From an uncultured bacterium (GTDB lineage: Bacteria > Actinomycetota > Coriobacteriia > Coriobacteriales > Atopobiaceae), in assembly GCA_905215465.1 (NCBI GenBank), contig CAJMPT010000014.1:1-39767 (forward strand): a stretch of 39,767 nt of DNA. Direction: 5' to 3'. Positions 23,944-31,224 of this stretch are shown here, in pieces. The notes beneath the pieces are model-generated. The model was not told the origin of the DNA, ran no database searches, and was given only the letters and a program-made list of their open reading frames with translations. Position numbers and translations under genes: made by a program. Numbering within the stretch: the first letter of the stretch is position 1; every line of letters begins with the position of its first letter.

Positions 23944-25143
23944 ATGAGCGAGATCCAGCAGTACATCGACGTGCTCAACGGCCTTGACTTCAAGGGTATG
24001 TACGGCAGCGACTTCCTGCACACCTGGGACAAGACCACCGACGAGCTGCGCGCCCTCTACGCCACCGCCGCCGCCCTGCGCAACCTGCGCGAGCGCAACA
24101 TCTCCTCCAAGATCTTTGACTCCGGCCTGGCCGTGTCGCTGTTCCGCGACAACTCCACCCGCACCCGCTTCTCCTTCTCCAAGGCCTCCAACCTGCTCGG
24201 CCTCGAGCTCCAGGACCTGGACGAGAAGAAGTCCCAGATCGCCCACGGCGAGACCGTCCGTGAGACCGCTACCATGATCTCCTTCATGGCTGACGTCATC
24301 GGCATCCGCGACGACATGTACATCGGCAAGGGCGACGCCTACATGGCCGAGGTCTCCGAGTCTGTCCAGCAGGCCTACGAGGACGGCGTTCTGGATCACC
24401 GTCCCACGCTCATCTCCTTGCAGTCCGACTCCGATCACCCCACGCAGTCCTCTGCCGACATGCTCTACCTCATCAACGAGTTTGGCGGCCTTGAGAACCT
24501 CAAGGGCAAGAAGGTTGCCGTCACCTGGGCCTATTCGCCCTCTTACGGCAAGCCGCTGTCCTGCCCGCAGTCGCTGATCAGCCTGCTGCCCCGCTTTGGC
24601 ATGGACGTCACCCTGGCTCACCCCGAGGGCTACGACCTCATGCCCGAGGTCGTCGAGCGCGCAAAGGGCTATGCCGCCGAGTCCGGCACCACCTTTAAGC
24701 AGGTCAACACCATGGCCGAGGCCTTCGAGGGCGCCGACATCGTGATTCCCAAGAGCTGGGCTCCGTTTGCCGCCATGGAGAAGCGCACCAACCTGTACGC
24801 CGAGGGCGACGACGCCGGCATCGCCGCTCTTGAGAAGGAGCTGCTCGCCCAGAACGCCACCCACAAGGACTGGTGCTCCACGACCGAGCTCATGGCCAAG
24901 ACCGCCAATGGCCAGGAGACCATCTTCATGCACCCGCTGCCCGCCGACATCTCCGGCGTCTCCTGCGAGAACGGCGAGGTCATGGCCGACGTCTTCGACA
25001 TGCACCGCGACGGCATGTACAAGGAGGCCAGCTACAAGCCCTACGCCATCGCTGCCATGATGTTCCTCCAGAAGGTCGCCGATCCGGCCGCCACGCTGAA
25101 GGCCCTCGAGGAGCGCGCCACTTCCCGCTGGTTCCAGGCCTAG
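23944..25143 (+). CDS. ygeW: YgeW-family carbamoyltransferase
   Basis: 399 residues, close to E. coli YgeW (396). The carbamoyl phosphate site is typical of aspartate/ornithine transcarbamoylases: FRDNSTRTRFSFSKASNLLG near residues 67-86, HPTQSSADMLYLINEFGG near 165-182, and MHPLPADISG near 329-338. The second-substrate loop is unlike OTC and ATC and matches the YgeW group. In the pathway it is thought to act on a ureido intermediate, producing carbamoyl phosphate by phosphorolysis for the carbamate kinase encoded next. ATG start with AAGGAGAGG. The family is certain; direction and substrate are inferred from context. Confidence 0.92.
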   Translation: MSEIQQYIDVLNGLDFKGMYGSDFLHTWDKTTDELRALYATAAALRNLRERNISSKIFDSGLAVSLFRDNSTRTRFSFSKASNLLGLELQDLDEKKSQIAHGETVRETATMISFMADVIGIRDDMYIGKGDAYMAEVSESVQQAYEDGVLDHRPTLISLQSDSDHPTQSSADMLYLINEFGGLENLKGKKVAVTWAYSPSYGKPLSCPQSLISLLPRFGMDVTLAHPEGYDLMPEVVERAKGYAAESGTTFKQVNTMAEAFEGADIVIPKSWAPFAAMEKRTNLYAEGDDAGIAALEKELLAQNATHKDWCSTTELMAKTANGQETIFMHPLPADISGVSCENGEVMADVFDMHRDGMYKEASYKPYAIAAMMFLQKVADPAATLKALEERATSRWFQA

Positions 25144-25180
25144 CTCCAACCGGGCCTAGGGCCCCACAGAGATGGCTCCA

Positions 25181-25228
25181 CGGGCCCGTCCGACAGCTCT
25201 TGCGCTCAGGGCGGGCCCGCGTGTTTTT
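25181..25228 (+). terminator. Terminator-like hairpin between ygeW and carbamate kinase
   Basis: Bases 25181-25191 pair with 25209-25219 (CGGGCCCG core, one G-T pair, 17-base loop), followed by CGTGTTTTT. It could end or attenuate the ygeX-ygeY-ygeW message, since carbamate kinase continues the same pathway. An alternative fold extends the stem by CACG/CGTG. Confidence 0.65.
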
Positions 25229-25319
25229 AGGGCGAGAGCTCCTTGCTTCTCGCTGAGTATCAAATATTGAAGTGAAAGCGCCGCCACGGGGGAGGTGGCG
25301 CGAGAGGAGAGATGGCCCT

Positions 25320-26261
25320 ATGGGCAAGCGCATCGTCATCGCCCTCGGCGGAAACGCCCTTGGCAAGAACCTTCCGGAGCAGATGGAGGCGGTCCAGCAC
25401 ACCGCTCGCGCCATCGTTGACCTCATCGAGCAGGGCAACGAGGTCATCGTCGTTCACGGCAACGGCCCGCAGGTCGGCATGATTGCCAACGCCATGACCG
25501 AGCTCACCCGCTCCGACCCCGAGAAGTACATCCCCTGCCCGCTGTCCGTCTGCGGCGCCATGAGCCAGGGCTACATCGGCTACGACCTGCAGAACGCCCT
25601 GCGTGAGGAGATGGAGCGCCGCAACATCACGCGTGGCGTCGCCACCGTCCTGACGCAGGTCGAGGTCGACCCCGACGATCCCGCGTTCAAGAACCCGACC
25701 AAGCCCATCGGCTCCTTCATGACCGAGGAGGAGGCCGAGCAGCTCAAGCGCGACCGCGGCTATGACTTCGTCGAGGACTCCGGCCGTGGCTACCGCCGCG
25801 TCGTTGCCTCCCCCAAGCCTCGCCGCATCGTCGAGCTCGACACCATCTCCTCGCTCGTCTCGGCCGACCACGTGGTCATTGCCTGCGGTGGCGGCGGCAT
25901 CCCGGTGCTGCCCACCGGCAACCACCACCTCAAGGGCGCCGCTGCCGTCATCGACAAGGACTTTGCCGCCGAGCTTCTCGCCGAGTCCCTCGATGCCGAC
26001 TACCTGGTGATCCTCACCGCCGTGGAGAAGGTTGCCGTGAACTTTGGCAAGCCCGACCAGCAGTGGCTTGACGAGCTCACCCCCGAGACCGCCGGCAAGT
26101 ACATGGAGGAGGGCCAGTTTGCCCCCGGCTCCATGCTGCCCAAGGTCCAGGCCGCGGTGAAGTTCGCCGAGTCCAAGCCCGGTCGCAGCGCGCTCATCAC
26201 GCTGCTCGACCGTGCCGCCGACGGAATCGCCGGCAAGACGGGTACCATCGTTCGTGCGTAG
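25320..26261 (+). CDS. arcC: Carbamate kinase
   Basis: 313 residues from the ATG at 25320, with GAGAGGAGAG eight bases upstream; an in-frame start 16 codons earlier lacks a ribosome site. Amino acid kinase fold, starting KRIVIALGGNALGKNL, then IVVHGNGPQVGMIANAM near residues 42-58, VVIACGGGGIPVLPT near 186-200, and GSMLPKVQAAVKFAESKPG near 272-290. It converts carbamoyl phosphate and ADP to carbamate and ATP, giving the energy yield of purine breakdown. Placement directly after ygeW supports a flow of carbamoyl phosphate from YgeW to this enzyme. E. coli has the equivalent yqeA in its own cluster. Confidence 0.94.
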   Translation: MGKRIVIALGGNALGKNLPEQMEAVQHTARAIVDLIEQGNEVIVVHGNGPQVGMIANAMTELTRSDPEKYIPCPLSVCGAMSQGYIGYDLQNALREEMERRNITRGVATVLTQVEVDPDDPAFKNPTKPIGSFMTEEEAEQLKRDRGYDFVEDSGRGYRRVVASPKPRRIVELDTISSLVSADHVVIACGGGGIPVLPTGNHHLKGAAAVIDKDFAAELLAESLDADYLVILTAVEKVAVNFGKPDQQWLDELTPETAGKYMEEGQFAPGSMLPKVQAAVKFAESKPGRSALITLLDRAADGIAGKTGTIVRA

Positions 26262-26299
26262 CATTTTCACCAAGTTTGATTGAGAGGGGGCCGAGTCCT

Positions 26300-27289
26300 T
26301 TGAAGCCAGACCTGAGAGCGTACCTGTTGGGGTTCGAGGGCGCGCGCGTCTTTGGGCCCGGCCCCCGCGAGCTCCTTGAGCGCGTGGAGTCCGAAGGCAG
26401 CCTTCGAGCTGCCGCCATCAGCATGGGCATGGCCTACACCAAGGCCAGCCGCATGGTGAAGGCGGCGGAGGCTTCCTTCGGATTCCCGCTTACGGAACGC
26501 ACCATCGGCGGCGCTGGCGGCGGGGGAAGCCGCCTGACCGCCGAGGCGCGCGATCTTCTCGACCGCTACGAGGCCTTTGAGGCTGCCTGCGAGAACGACC
26601 TGCGCCGCAACTTCTCGGAGTGCTTCTCCGGCTTTGCCGACGTGCCCCGCATTGGCTGCGTTGTCATGGCATCTGGACTGGGCCGCCGCTTCAGGCGGGC
26701 CTCCGGATCCGCGGACGCCAGCACCCTTCCCGGCGCCGACGAGGACAAGCTCCTGCAGCCGCTTCTTGGCGTGCCCGTCCTGCAGCATACGCTCTCAGCG
26801 CTTCCGGCAGATGCCCTCGACGTCGTGGTGGTCACCCGCTCCGAGGCCGTCGAGAAGCTCTGCGCAAACCTGGGCGTCCACTGCGTGCGTCACGCCGGCG
26901 CTTTCCAGAGCGACACCATCAGACAGGGCCTTCGCGCCCTTGCGGGCGTGCCGGGCTGCCTCTTTGTCCCTGGCGACCAGCCCATGCTTCGAGAGGAGAG
27001 CGTCCGCTCCCTGGTGGGGGAGTACCAGCTCCACCCCGGCAGCATCGTCCGTCTGGCCTGGCGCGGGGCCCCCGCAAGCCCCATACTTTGGCCCAGCGAG
27101 GACCTGCCGGCCCTTGCCGCCCTGGAGGGGGACTCCGGGGGAAGCGCGCTTCTCGCCAGACGAGAGGAGCTGGGACGCAGGGTCCGCCTGGTCGAGGCGG
27201 CCCACGAGCTGGAGACCGCAGACGTGGACACCCCTGCCGACCTGGAGCGCATTGAGTCAATGGTCCGAGATTGGGAGGAGCTGGTATGA
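26300..27289 (+). CDS. ModE/LysR-like HTH fused to a MobA-like nucleotidyltransferase (YgfJ family)
   Basis: 329 residues from the TTG at 26300, with GAGAGGGGG nine bases upstream; another TTG eight codons earlier lies before that site. Residues ~1-100 are a winged-helix domain of the ModE/LysR kind: LRAAAISMGMAYTKASRMVK, then LTERTIGGAGGGGSRLTAEA. From ~118 a MobA/MocA-type nucleotidyltransferase begins, IGCVVMASGLGRRF, with the binding loop EDKLLQPLLGVPVLQHTL and VPGDQPMLREES. E. coli YgfJ (192 residues) has only the second domain. The enzyme probably adds CMP or GMP to molybdopterin for the Mo hydroxylases, and the HTH may tie expression to molybdate or cofactor supply. Overlaps the start of hyuA (ATGA). 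Confidence 0.82.
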   Translation: MKPDLRAYLLGFEGARVFGPGPRELLERVESEGSLRAAAISMGMAYTKASRMVKAAEASFGFPLTERTIGGAGGGGSRLTAEARDLLDRYEAFEAACENDLRRNFSECFSGFADVPRIGCVVMASGLGRRFRRASGSADASTLPGADEDKLLQPLLGVPVLQHTLSALPADALDVVVVTRSEAVEKLCANLGVHCVRHAGAFQSDTIRQGLRALAGVPGCLFVPGDQPMLREESVRSLVGEYQLHPGSIVRLAWRGAPASPILWPSEDLPALAALEGDSGGSALLARREELGRRVRLVEAAHELETADVDTPADLERIESMVRDWEELV

Positions 27290-28653
27290 GGATTCTCGCT
27301 AACGGTACGCTTGTCACCCCCGAGGGGCTGCGCCACGGCGACGTTGCCCTGGACGGTGACAAGATCAGCCGCATCGCGGCCCACATAGAGCCTGCCGACG
27401 GCGACGATGTCGAGGACGTCCGAGGCTGCTGGGTGTTCCCCGGCTTCATCGACGGCCACACGCACATGCAGTGCTGGACCGGCATCGACTGGACGGCCGA
27501 CAGCTTTGAGACGGGCACGCGTGCCGCTGCCTGCGGAGGCACCACGACCATCGTGGACTACGCCACGGCTGACCGCGGCGTGACCATGCCCGACGCCCTC
27601 GACGAGTGGCACCGCCGCGCGGACGGCACCTGCACGGCAAACTACGCCTTCCACATGGCCCTGGCCGAGTGGAACGAGCGCAACCGCGAGGACCTGGCCG
27701 TCATGCGCGAGCGCGGCGTCTGCTCCTTCAAGACCTACTTTGCATACGACCACCTACGCCTTGACGACGCGGAGACCCTGGCCGTCATGGAGGCCCTCGC
27801 ACCTTTGGGCGGCACGCTCTGCGTCCACTGCGAGAACGGCACGCTCGTCAACGAGCTGCAGCGCCGCGTGTACGACGAGGGCATCCATGGCCCTGAGGGC
27901 CACCCCCTGAGCCGCCCCGCCGAGTGCGAGGCCGAGGCCATCAGCCGCCTGCTCTACCTGGCGCACCTGGCCGGCGACGCCCGCGTAAACGTGGTGCACC
28001 TCTCCACCAAGATGGGGCTGGACGCCATCCGCGCCGCCAAGGCCCGCGGCCAGAAGAACATCTTCGTGGAGACCTGCCCGCAGTACCTGCTGCTTGACGA
28101 CACCTGCTTCCTTGAGCAGGGGGAGGACGGTCTGGCCGGCCTTGCCTACGTCATGAGCCCGCCGCCGCGCAAGCCCGCCGACCGCTCGGCGCTGCGCGAG
28201 GCGCTTCTCGCTGGGGAGATCGACACCATCGCCACGGACCACTGCTCCTTCAACATCCACGGCCAGAAGGACCGTGGCGTCGACGATTTCCGCAAGGTGC
28301 CCAACGGCGGCGCCGGCGTGGAGCACCGCCCCGCCCTTATCGCCACCACCTTCGAGGGGCAGCTCGGCCCCATGGACCTGTGCCGCCTCATGAGCGAGAA
28401 CCCCGCCCGCGTCTTTGGCATGTTTCCGCGCAAGGGTGCGCTGGTCGAGGGCGCCGACGCCGATGTCTGCGTCTGGGACCCCACGGCAACCTGGACCATC
28501 AGCGCCGCCACCCAGCACCAGAACGTCGACCACACGCCCTACGAGGGCTTTGAGTGCCACGGCCGTGCCCACCTGGTCTACGTCAACGGCGAGCTCTGCG
28601 CCCGCGATGGCGAGCCTACCGGCACCAAGCCCGGCCGCTACGTGGCAAGATAA
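27286..28653 (+). CDS. hyuA: Dihydropyrimidinase/hydantoinase (HyuA type)
   Basis: 455 residues from the ATG at 27286, which overlaps the previous stop (ATGA) and has GGGAGGAG upstream. Binuclear metal site of cyclic amidohydrolases: His58 and His60 in FPGFIDGHTHMQ, the carbamylated Lys149 in CSFKTYFAY, then HCENGTLV, VNVVHLSTK and the Asp of ATDHCSFN. It opens a cyclic ureide or imide ring by hydrolysis. E. coli HyuA (461 residues) is the counterpart in its purine-linked cluster. The downstream RidA begins after 66 bases. The fold and metal site are clear; whether it acts on a hydantoin, dihydropyrimidine or a purine-derived ring cannot be read from the sequence. Confidence 0.92.
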   Translation: MRILANGTLVTPEGLRHGDVALDGDKISRIAAHIEPADGDDVEDVRGCWVFPGFIDGHTHMQCWTGIDWTADSFETGTRAAACGGTTTIVDYATADRGVTMPDALDEWHRRADGTCTANYAFHMALAEWNERNREDLAVMRERGVCSFKTYFAYDHLRLDDAETLAVMEALAPLGGTLCVHCENGTLVNELQRRVYDEGIHGPEGHPLSRPAECEAEAISRLLYLAHLAGDARVNVVHLSTKMGLDAIRAAKARGQKNIFVETCPQYLLLDDTCFLEQGEDGLAGLAYVMSPPPRKPADRSALREALLAGEIDTIATDHCSFNIHGQKDRGVDDFRKVPNGGAGVEHRPALIATTFEGQLGPMDLCRLMSENPARVFGMFPRKGALVEGADADVCVWDPTATWTISAATQHQNVDHTPYEGFECHGRAHLVYVNGELCARDGEPTGTKPGRYVAR

Positions 28654-28719
28654 CTAGGTACCATGCGCCGGCGGGACCGCCCGCAGGCGTTCAGATACGA
28701 CTTCGCAAAGGAGAAAAGC

Positions 28720-29100
28720 ATGTCCAACAAGGCCATCGTCACCGAGAAGGCCCCCGCCGCCGTCGGTCCCTACTCCGCCGCCATCCAGGCCGGCAACTGC
28801 ATCCACGTCTCTGGCCAGCTGCCCATCGACCCCGCCACCGGCGCCTTCGCCGGCGAGGACATCGCCAGCCAGACCCGCCAGAGCCTGACCAACATCAAGA
28901 ACATCCTCGAGGCCGCCGGTGCCACCATGGCCAACGTCGCCGAGGTCACCGTCCTTCTCGACGACATCAACGACTTCGGCGCCATGAACGAGGTCTACGG
29001 CGAGTTCTTCTCCGAGCCGTACCCCTCCCGCGCCGCCTTCGAGGTGGCCGCCCTCCCCAAGGCCGCCAAGGTCGAGATCAAGGCCGTCGCCTACCTGTAA
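28720..29100 (+). CDS. ridA: RidA-family enamine/imine deaminase
   Basis: 126 residues from the ATG at 28720, with AAAGGAG six bases upstream; an in-frame start 19 codons earlier is rejected. Typical RidA features: KAPAAVGPYSAAIQAGN, HVSGQLPIDPATG, ASQTRQSLTNIKNILEAAG and the active-site Arg of PSRAAFEVAALPKAA. It hydrolyses 2-aminoacrylate and related enamines to 2-oxoacids, a cytoplasmic step. YgeX releases such an enamine when it cleaves diaminopropionate, so RidA in the same operon would protect PLP enzymes and speed pyruvate formation. It is the last gene, followed by a perfect terminator. Confidence 0.94.
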   Translation: MSNKAIVTEKAPAAVGPYSAAIQAGNCIHVSGQLPIDPATGAFAGEDIASQTRQSLTNIKNILEAAGATMANVAEVTVLLDDINDFGAMNEVYGEFFSEPYPSRAAFEVAALPKAAKVEIKAVAYL

Positions 29101-29138
29101 GGGCTTAGCCTGCCAATTCGGAGTCCATCCGAGCCTTT

Positions 29139-29180
29139 GCGACACCTATGCGCCCCTCGCGGCCATAGGTGTCGCTTTTT
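29139..29180 (+). terminator. Terminator of the purine operon (copy A of a duplicated terminator)
   Basis: GCGACACCTATG (29139-29150) and CATAGGTGTCGC (29164-29175), 12 bp perfect with a 13-base loop, then TTTTTGTT. Nearly the same sequence recurs at 30485-30526, on the far side of the next gene. Confidence 0.94.
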
Positions 29181-29198
29181 GTTAGGTGGAACCACCGG

Positions 29199-29226
29199 TC
29201 TGACGTCACCCCTTCCCGGGTAGAAT
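29199..29226 (+). promoter_or_regulatory. Candidate promoter of the AbiEi-like gene
   Basis: TAGAAT at 29221-29226 as -10 with TCTGAC at 29199-29204 as -35, 16-base spacing. Modest match. The GTG start follows 36 bases later. Confidence 0.4.
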
Positions 29227-29262
29227 CGCCCCACTTACGTTGCGGCGAGGGGAGGGCCAGAC

Positions 29263-30381
29263 GTGACAAGGACCAAGGGCAGCGGTGGTGCGCAAGTCGA
29301 GAAGAGACTCTCAGTGCTCTTTGATGCCGCGGAGTCGGAGGGCACGCTTCTGTGTCCTGTGGAGGAGCGCAACCGTCGCGCACTGCAGCGGCGTGCCTCC
29401 GAGGACGGTGTGCCTGGCGTGGTCTCTCCCTTCCGGGGCCTCTATGCGCGGCGCGCTTACTGGGAGGCGCTCAAGCCAGACGCGCAGGCGCTCCACGTCA
29501 TGCGTGGCCTTGCGAGCATGCATCCCGATTGGGTGTTCAGCGCGCAGTCCGCGGCGCTGGCGCACGGCTTTCCCATGTCGTATGGGGTGCTCTTAAAGCC
29601 GCATGTGGTGGCATCGACGGGAGGCCGGACGCGTAGAGGATCGGCAATCGTCCGCCATGAGGCCGCCCATGACGAGGCCGCCGTTGCGTCCGGCGTGCGC
29701 GTGACGTCGTTTTGGCGCACGGTGTTTGACTGCTTGGCAACGCTCGGCTTTGACGAGGCCCTTCTCGTCGCGGATTGTGCGCTGCGGCGCAAGAAGATGT
29801 CGAGAAGGCGCATGACGGAGCTTCTCTCCAGACGGTTCGGAGGATGCCCCGGTATCAAAAGAGCAATGAGCGTCTGCTGGTGGGCTGAGCCCAGCGCCGA
29901 GAGCGGGGGAGAGTCGCTCGCCCGCGCGGCCATGGTCAGGCTCGGCTTCGAGGCGCCGCACCTCCAGATGGAGCTCCCTGACCCTGTGGACCCCGGCAGG
30001 AGCTTCCGCCTTGACTTTGTGTGGCGGGACGCATCGCGCCGACTGATCTTTGGCGAGTTCGACGGCAAGGAGAAGTACCAGAAGAAGCAGGTGGAAAGCG
30101 GTAAGTCGCTCGGGGATGTGCTCGACTCGGAGCATGAGCGCCAGACCAGGCTCACCGTGTATCGCGCGTGCTTCCTGCGCATCTCCTTTGCAGAGGCAAG
30201 AAGCGATGGAAAGCTCACGCGCAAGCTCGTGACGTACGGCGTGCCGAGGGGCGAGCCCCCGCGCCTGGTGGATGGCGTCCCAGTCGCTCCCGTAGAGGTT
30301 TGCGAGCGACCGACGCTTTTGGGAGAGGGGACGCTCCTTCTCTTCTCGCAGCGCGTGCGGTATACGCGCGAGGCTGCCTGA
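29263..30381 (+). CDS. AbiEi-like/DUF559-like accessory protein (putative nuclease fold)
   Basis: 372 residues, GTG start with GAGGGGAGGG upstream. The N-terminal ~200 residues resemble the AbiEi/type IV antitoxin family: SPFRGLYARRAYWEALKP, HVMRGLASMHPDWVFSAQSA, ALAHGFPMSYGV and VTSFWRTVFDCLA. The C-terminal third resembles DUF559/Vsr-like PD-(D/E)XK proteins: SGGESLARAAMVRLGFEAP, SFRLDFVWRDA, FGEFDGKEKYQKK and ERQTRLTVYRACFLRIS. The Asp of LDFVW and the GEFDGKEKY segment would be the catalytic core if it is a nuclease. Its codon use is looser than its neighbours' (more TTT, AAA, CGG), and it is flanked by near-identical terminators, suggesting cassette acquisition. No toxin partner is next to it. 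Function is unknown. Confidence 0.65.
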   Translation: MTRTKGSGGAQVEKRLSVLFDAAESEGTLLCPVEERNRRALQRRASEDGVPGVVSPFRGLYARRAYWEALKPDAQALHVMRGLASMHPDWVFSAQSAALAHGFPMSYGVLLKPHVVASTGGRTRRGSAIVRHEAAHDEAAVASGVRVTSFWRTVFDCLATLGFDEALLVADCALRRKKMSRRRMTELLSRRFGGCPGIKRAMSVCWWAEPSAESGGESLARAAMVRLGFEAPHLQMELPDPVDPGRSFRLDFVWRDASRRLIFGEFDGKEKYQKKQVESGKSLGDVLDSEHERQTRLTVYRACFLRISFAEARSDGKLTRKLVTYGVPRGEPPRLVDGVPVAPVEVCERPTLLGEGTLLLFSQRVRYTREAA

Positions 30382-30392
30382 CCCTACAAACA

Positions 30393-30430
30393 GCGACGTC
30401 TATGCATGTGGAGAAGTGCATAGACGTCGC
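30393..30430. repeat. 14-bp perfect palindrome after the AbiEi-like gene
   Basis: GCGACGTCTATGCA (30393-30406) and TGCATAGACGTCGC (30417-30430), 10-base loop, 11 bases past the stop. It shares the GCGAC..CTATG frame with the duplicated terminator, suggesting a common origin with substitutions matched in both arms. Confidence 0.65.
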
Positions 30431-30448
30431 AATTCGTCAGCTGGTCTC

Positions 30449-30474
30449 CTCGGCGAGAAGAACTTCTCGCCGAG
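30449..30474. terminator. Second hairpin after the AbiEi-like gene
   Basis: CTCGGCGAGAAG (30449-30460) and CTTCTCGCCGAG (30463-30474) form a perfect 12-bp palindrome with a two-base spacer. Followed by CTTTCAAAAAG, a weak tail. It lies between two other hairpins in a 175-base gap without genes. Confidence 0.55.
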
Positions 30475-30484
30475 CTTTCAAAAA

Positions 30485-30526
30485 GTGACACCTATGCGCC
30501 CCTCGTGGCCATAGGTGTCGCTTTTT
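30485..30526. terminator. Bidirectional terminator (copy B of the duplicated terminator)
   Basis: GTGACACCTATG (30485-30496) and CATAGGTGTCGC (30510-30521), with TTTTTGTC after it on the plus strand and AAAAA just before it, so it can stop the AbiEi-like gene from one side and the convergent mscL gene from the other. It differs from copy A at 29139 by only a few bases, even in the loop. Confidence 0.88.
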
Positions 30527-30556
30527 GTCGGGTGAGCTTGGTCTGGACCAGCCGCG

Positions 30557-30991
30557 CTACTCCTGCGGGAGCTCGCTTCCGCAGTGCGGGCAGCGGGTGG
30601 CGCCGGGCTTGTGCTCCTCCAGGCAGAAGGGGCAGACGGGCGCGGACTCGGGCTCGCCGGCCTCCCCATCTGCGCCGCCGACGATCTTCTCGCCGAGGTC
30701 CTTTGCCTTGTTGATGGCCTTTACCAGGCAAAACACCACAAACGCGACGATAAGGAAGTTGATGCAGGCGCTAATGAACGCGCCGAAGTCGATGTCGGTG
30801 CCCGGGACCACCAGGCCCGAGATCTCTCCCGCGCCGCCGCCGGCCACCATGCTGATGAGTGGGTTGATGATGTTGTTGGTGAGCGCCGTCACGATGGACG
30901 TGAACGCGCCGCCGATGATGACGCCGACTGCCATGTCCATGACGTTGCCACGGTTAATGAACTCCTTGAACTCACTGATGAACCTGCGCAT
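30557..30991 (-). CDS. mscL: Large-conductance mechanosensitive channel with C-terminal zinc ribbon
   Basis: 144 residues from the ATG at 30991 (minus strand), with GAGGAGAG upstream; a start 11 codons earlier is rejected. It opens MRRFISEFKEFINRGNVMDM, the MscL N-terminal amphipathic helix, then TM1 around 20-45 (AVGVIIGGAFTSIVTALTNN) and TM2 around 71-95 (AFISACINFLIVAFVVFCLV). After the cytoplasmic helix comes an acidic linker and then four cysteines, 120, 123, 134 and 137, in CPFCLEEHKPG and ATRCPHCGSE, a zinc ribbon that classical MscL lacks. The channel releases solutes upon osmotic downshock. The ribbon may bind metal and affect gating or assembly. It ends at the bidirectional terminator. 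Confidence 0.92.
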   Translation of the reverse strand: MRRFISEFKEFINRGNVMDMAVGVIIGGAFTSIVTALTNNIINPLISMVAGGGAGEISGLVVPGTDIDFGAFISACINFLIVAFVVFCLVKAINKAKDLGEKIVGGADGEAGEPESAPVCPFCLEEHKPGATRCPHCGSELPQE

Positions 30992-31100
30992 GCGCTCTCC
31001 TCTCCACCTGGATGCAGACCACACGAGTCTACGCTGCCCGCCTCAGAGTGTCCCAGCGTCGGGCGCACTTCTCGCCGGGCGAATCACGCCGCTCACCGGA

Positions 31101-31140
31101 GCGTTATATTATTGGTGATATAACGCCAAACAAATAGTAT
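31101..31140 (+). promoter_or_regulatory. Promoter of the selenium operon with overlapping operator palindrome
   Basis: GCGTTATAT (31101-31109) and ATATAACGC (31118-31126) form a perfect 9-bp dyad with an 8-base spacer. TTGGTG (31112-31117) as -35 and TAGTAT (31135-31140) as -10 are 17 bases apart, so the dyad straddles the -35 element. This is a classic layout for a repressor. The yedE start is 85 bases downstream of the -10. Confidence 0.6.
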
Positions 31141-31224
31141 GGTCAAATTAACCCTAGTTATGAAGTTTCGTTGAGAGTGGAGGCGCAGACGGGCGCTTCT
31201 CGGCGGAACGAGGAAAGGAGAGGT

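Noticed and set aside
29139..30526. CRISPR array or IS inverted repeats
   Set aside because: Only two direct copies 1.3 kb apart, each a working terminator, with no transposase between them and no regular spacers.
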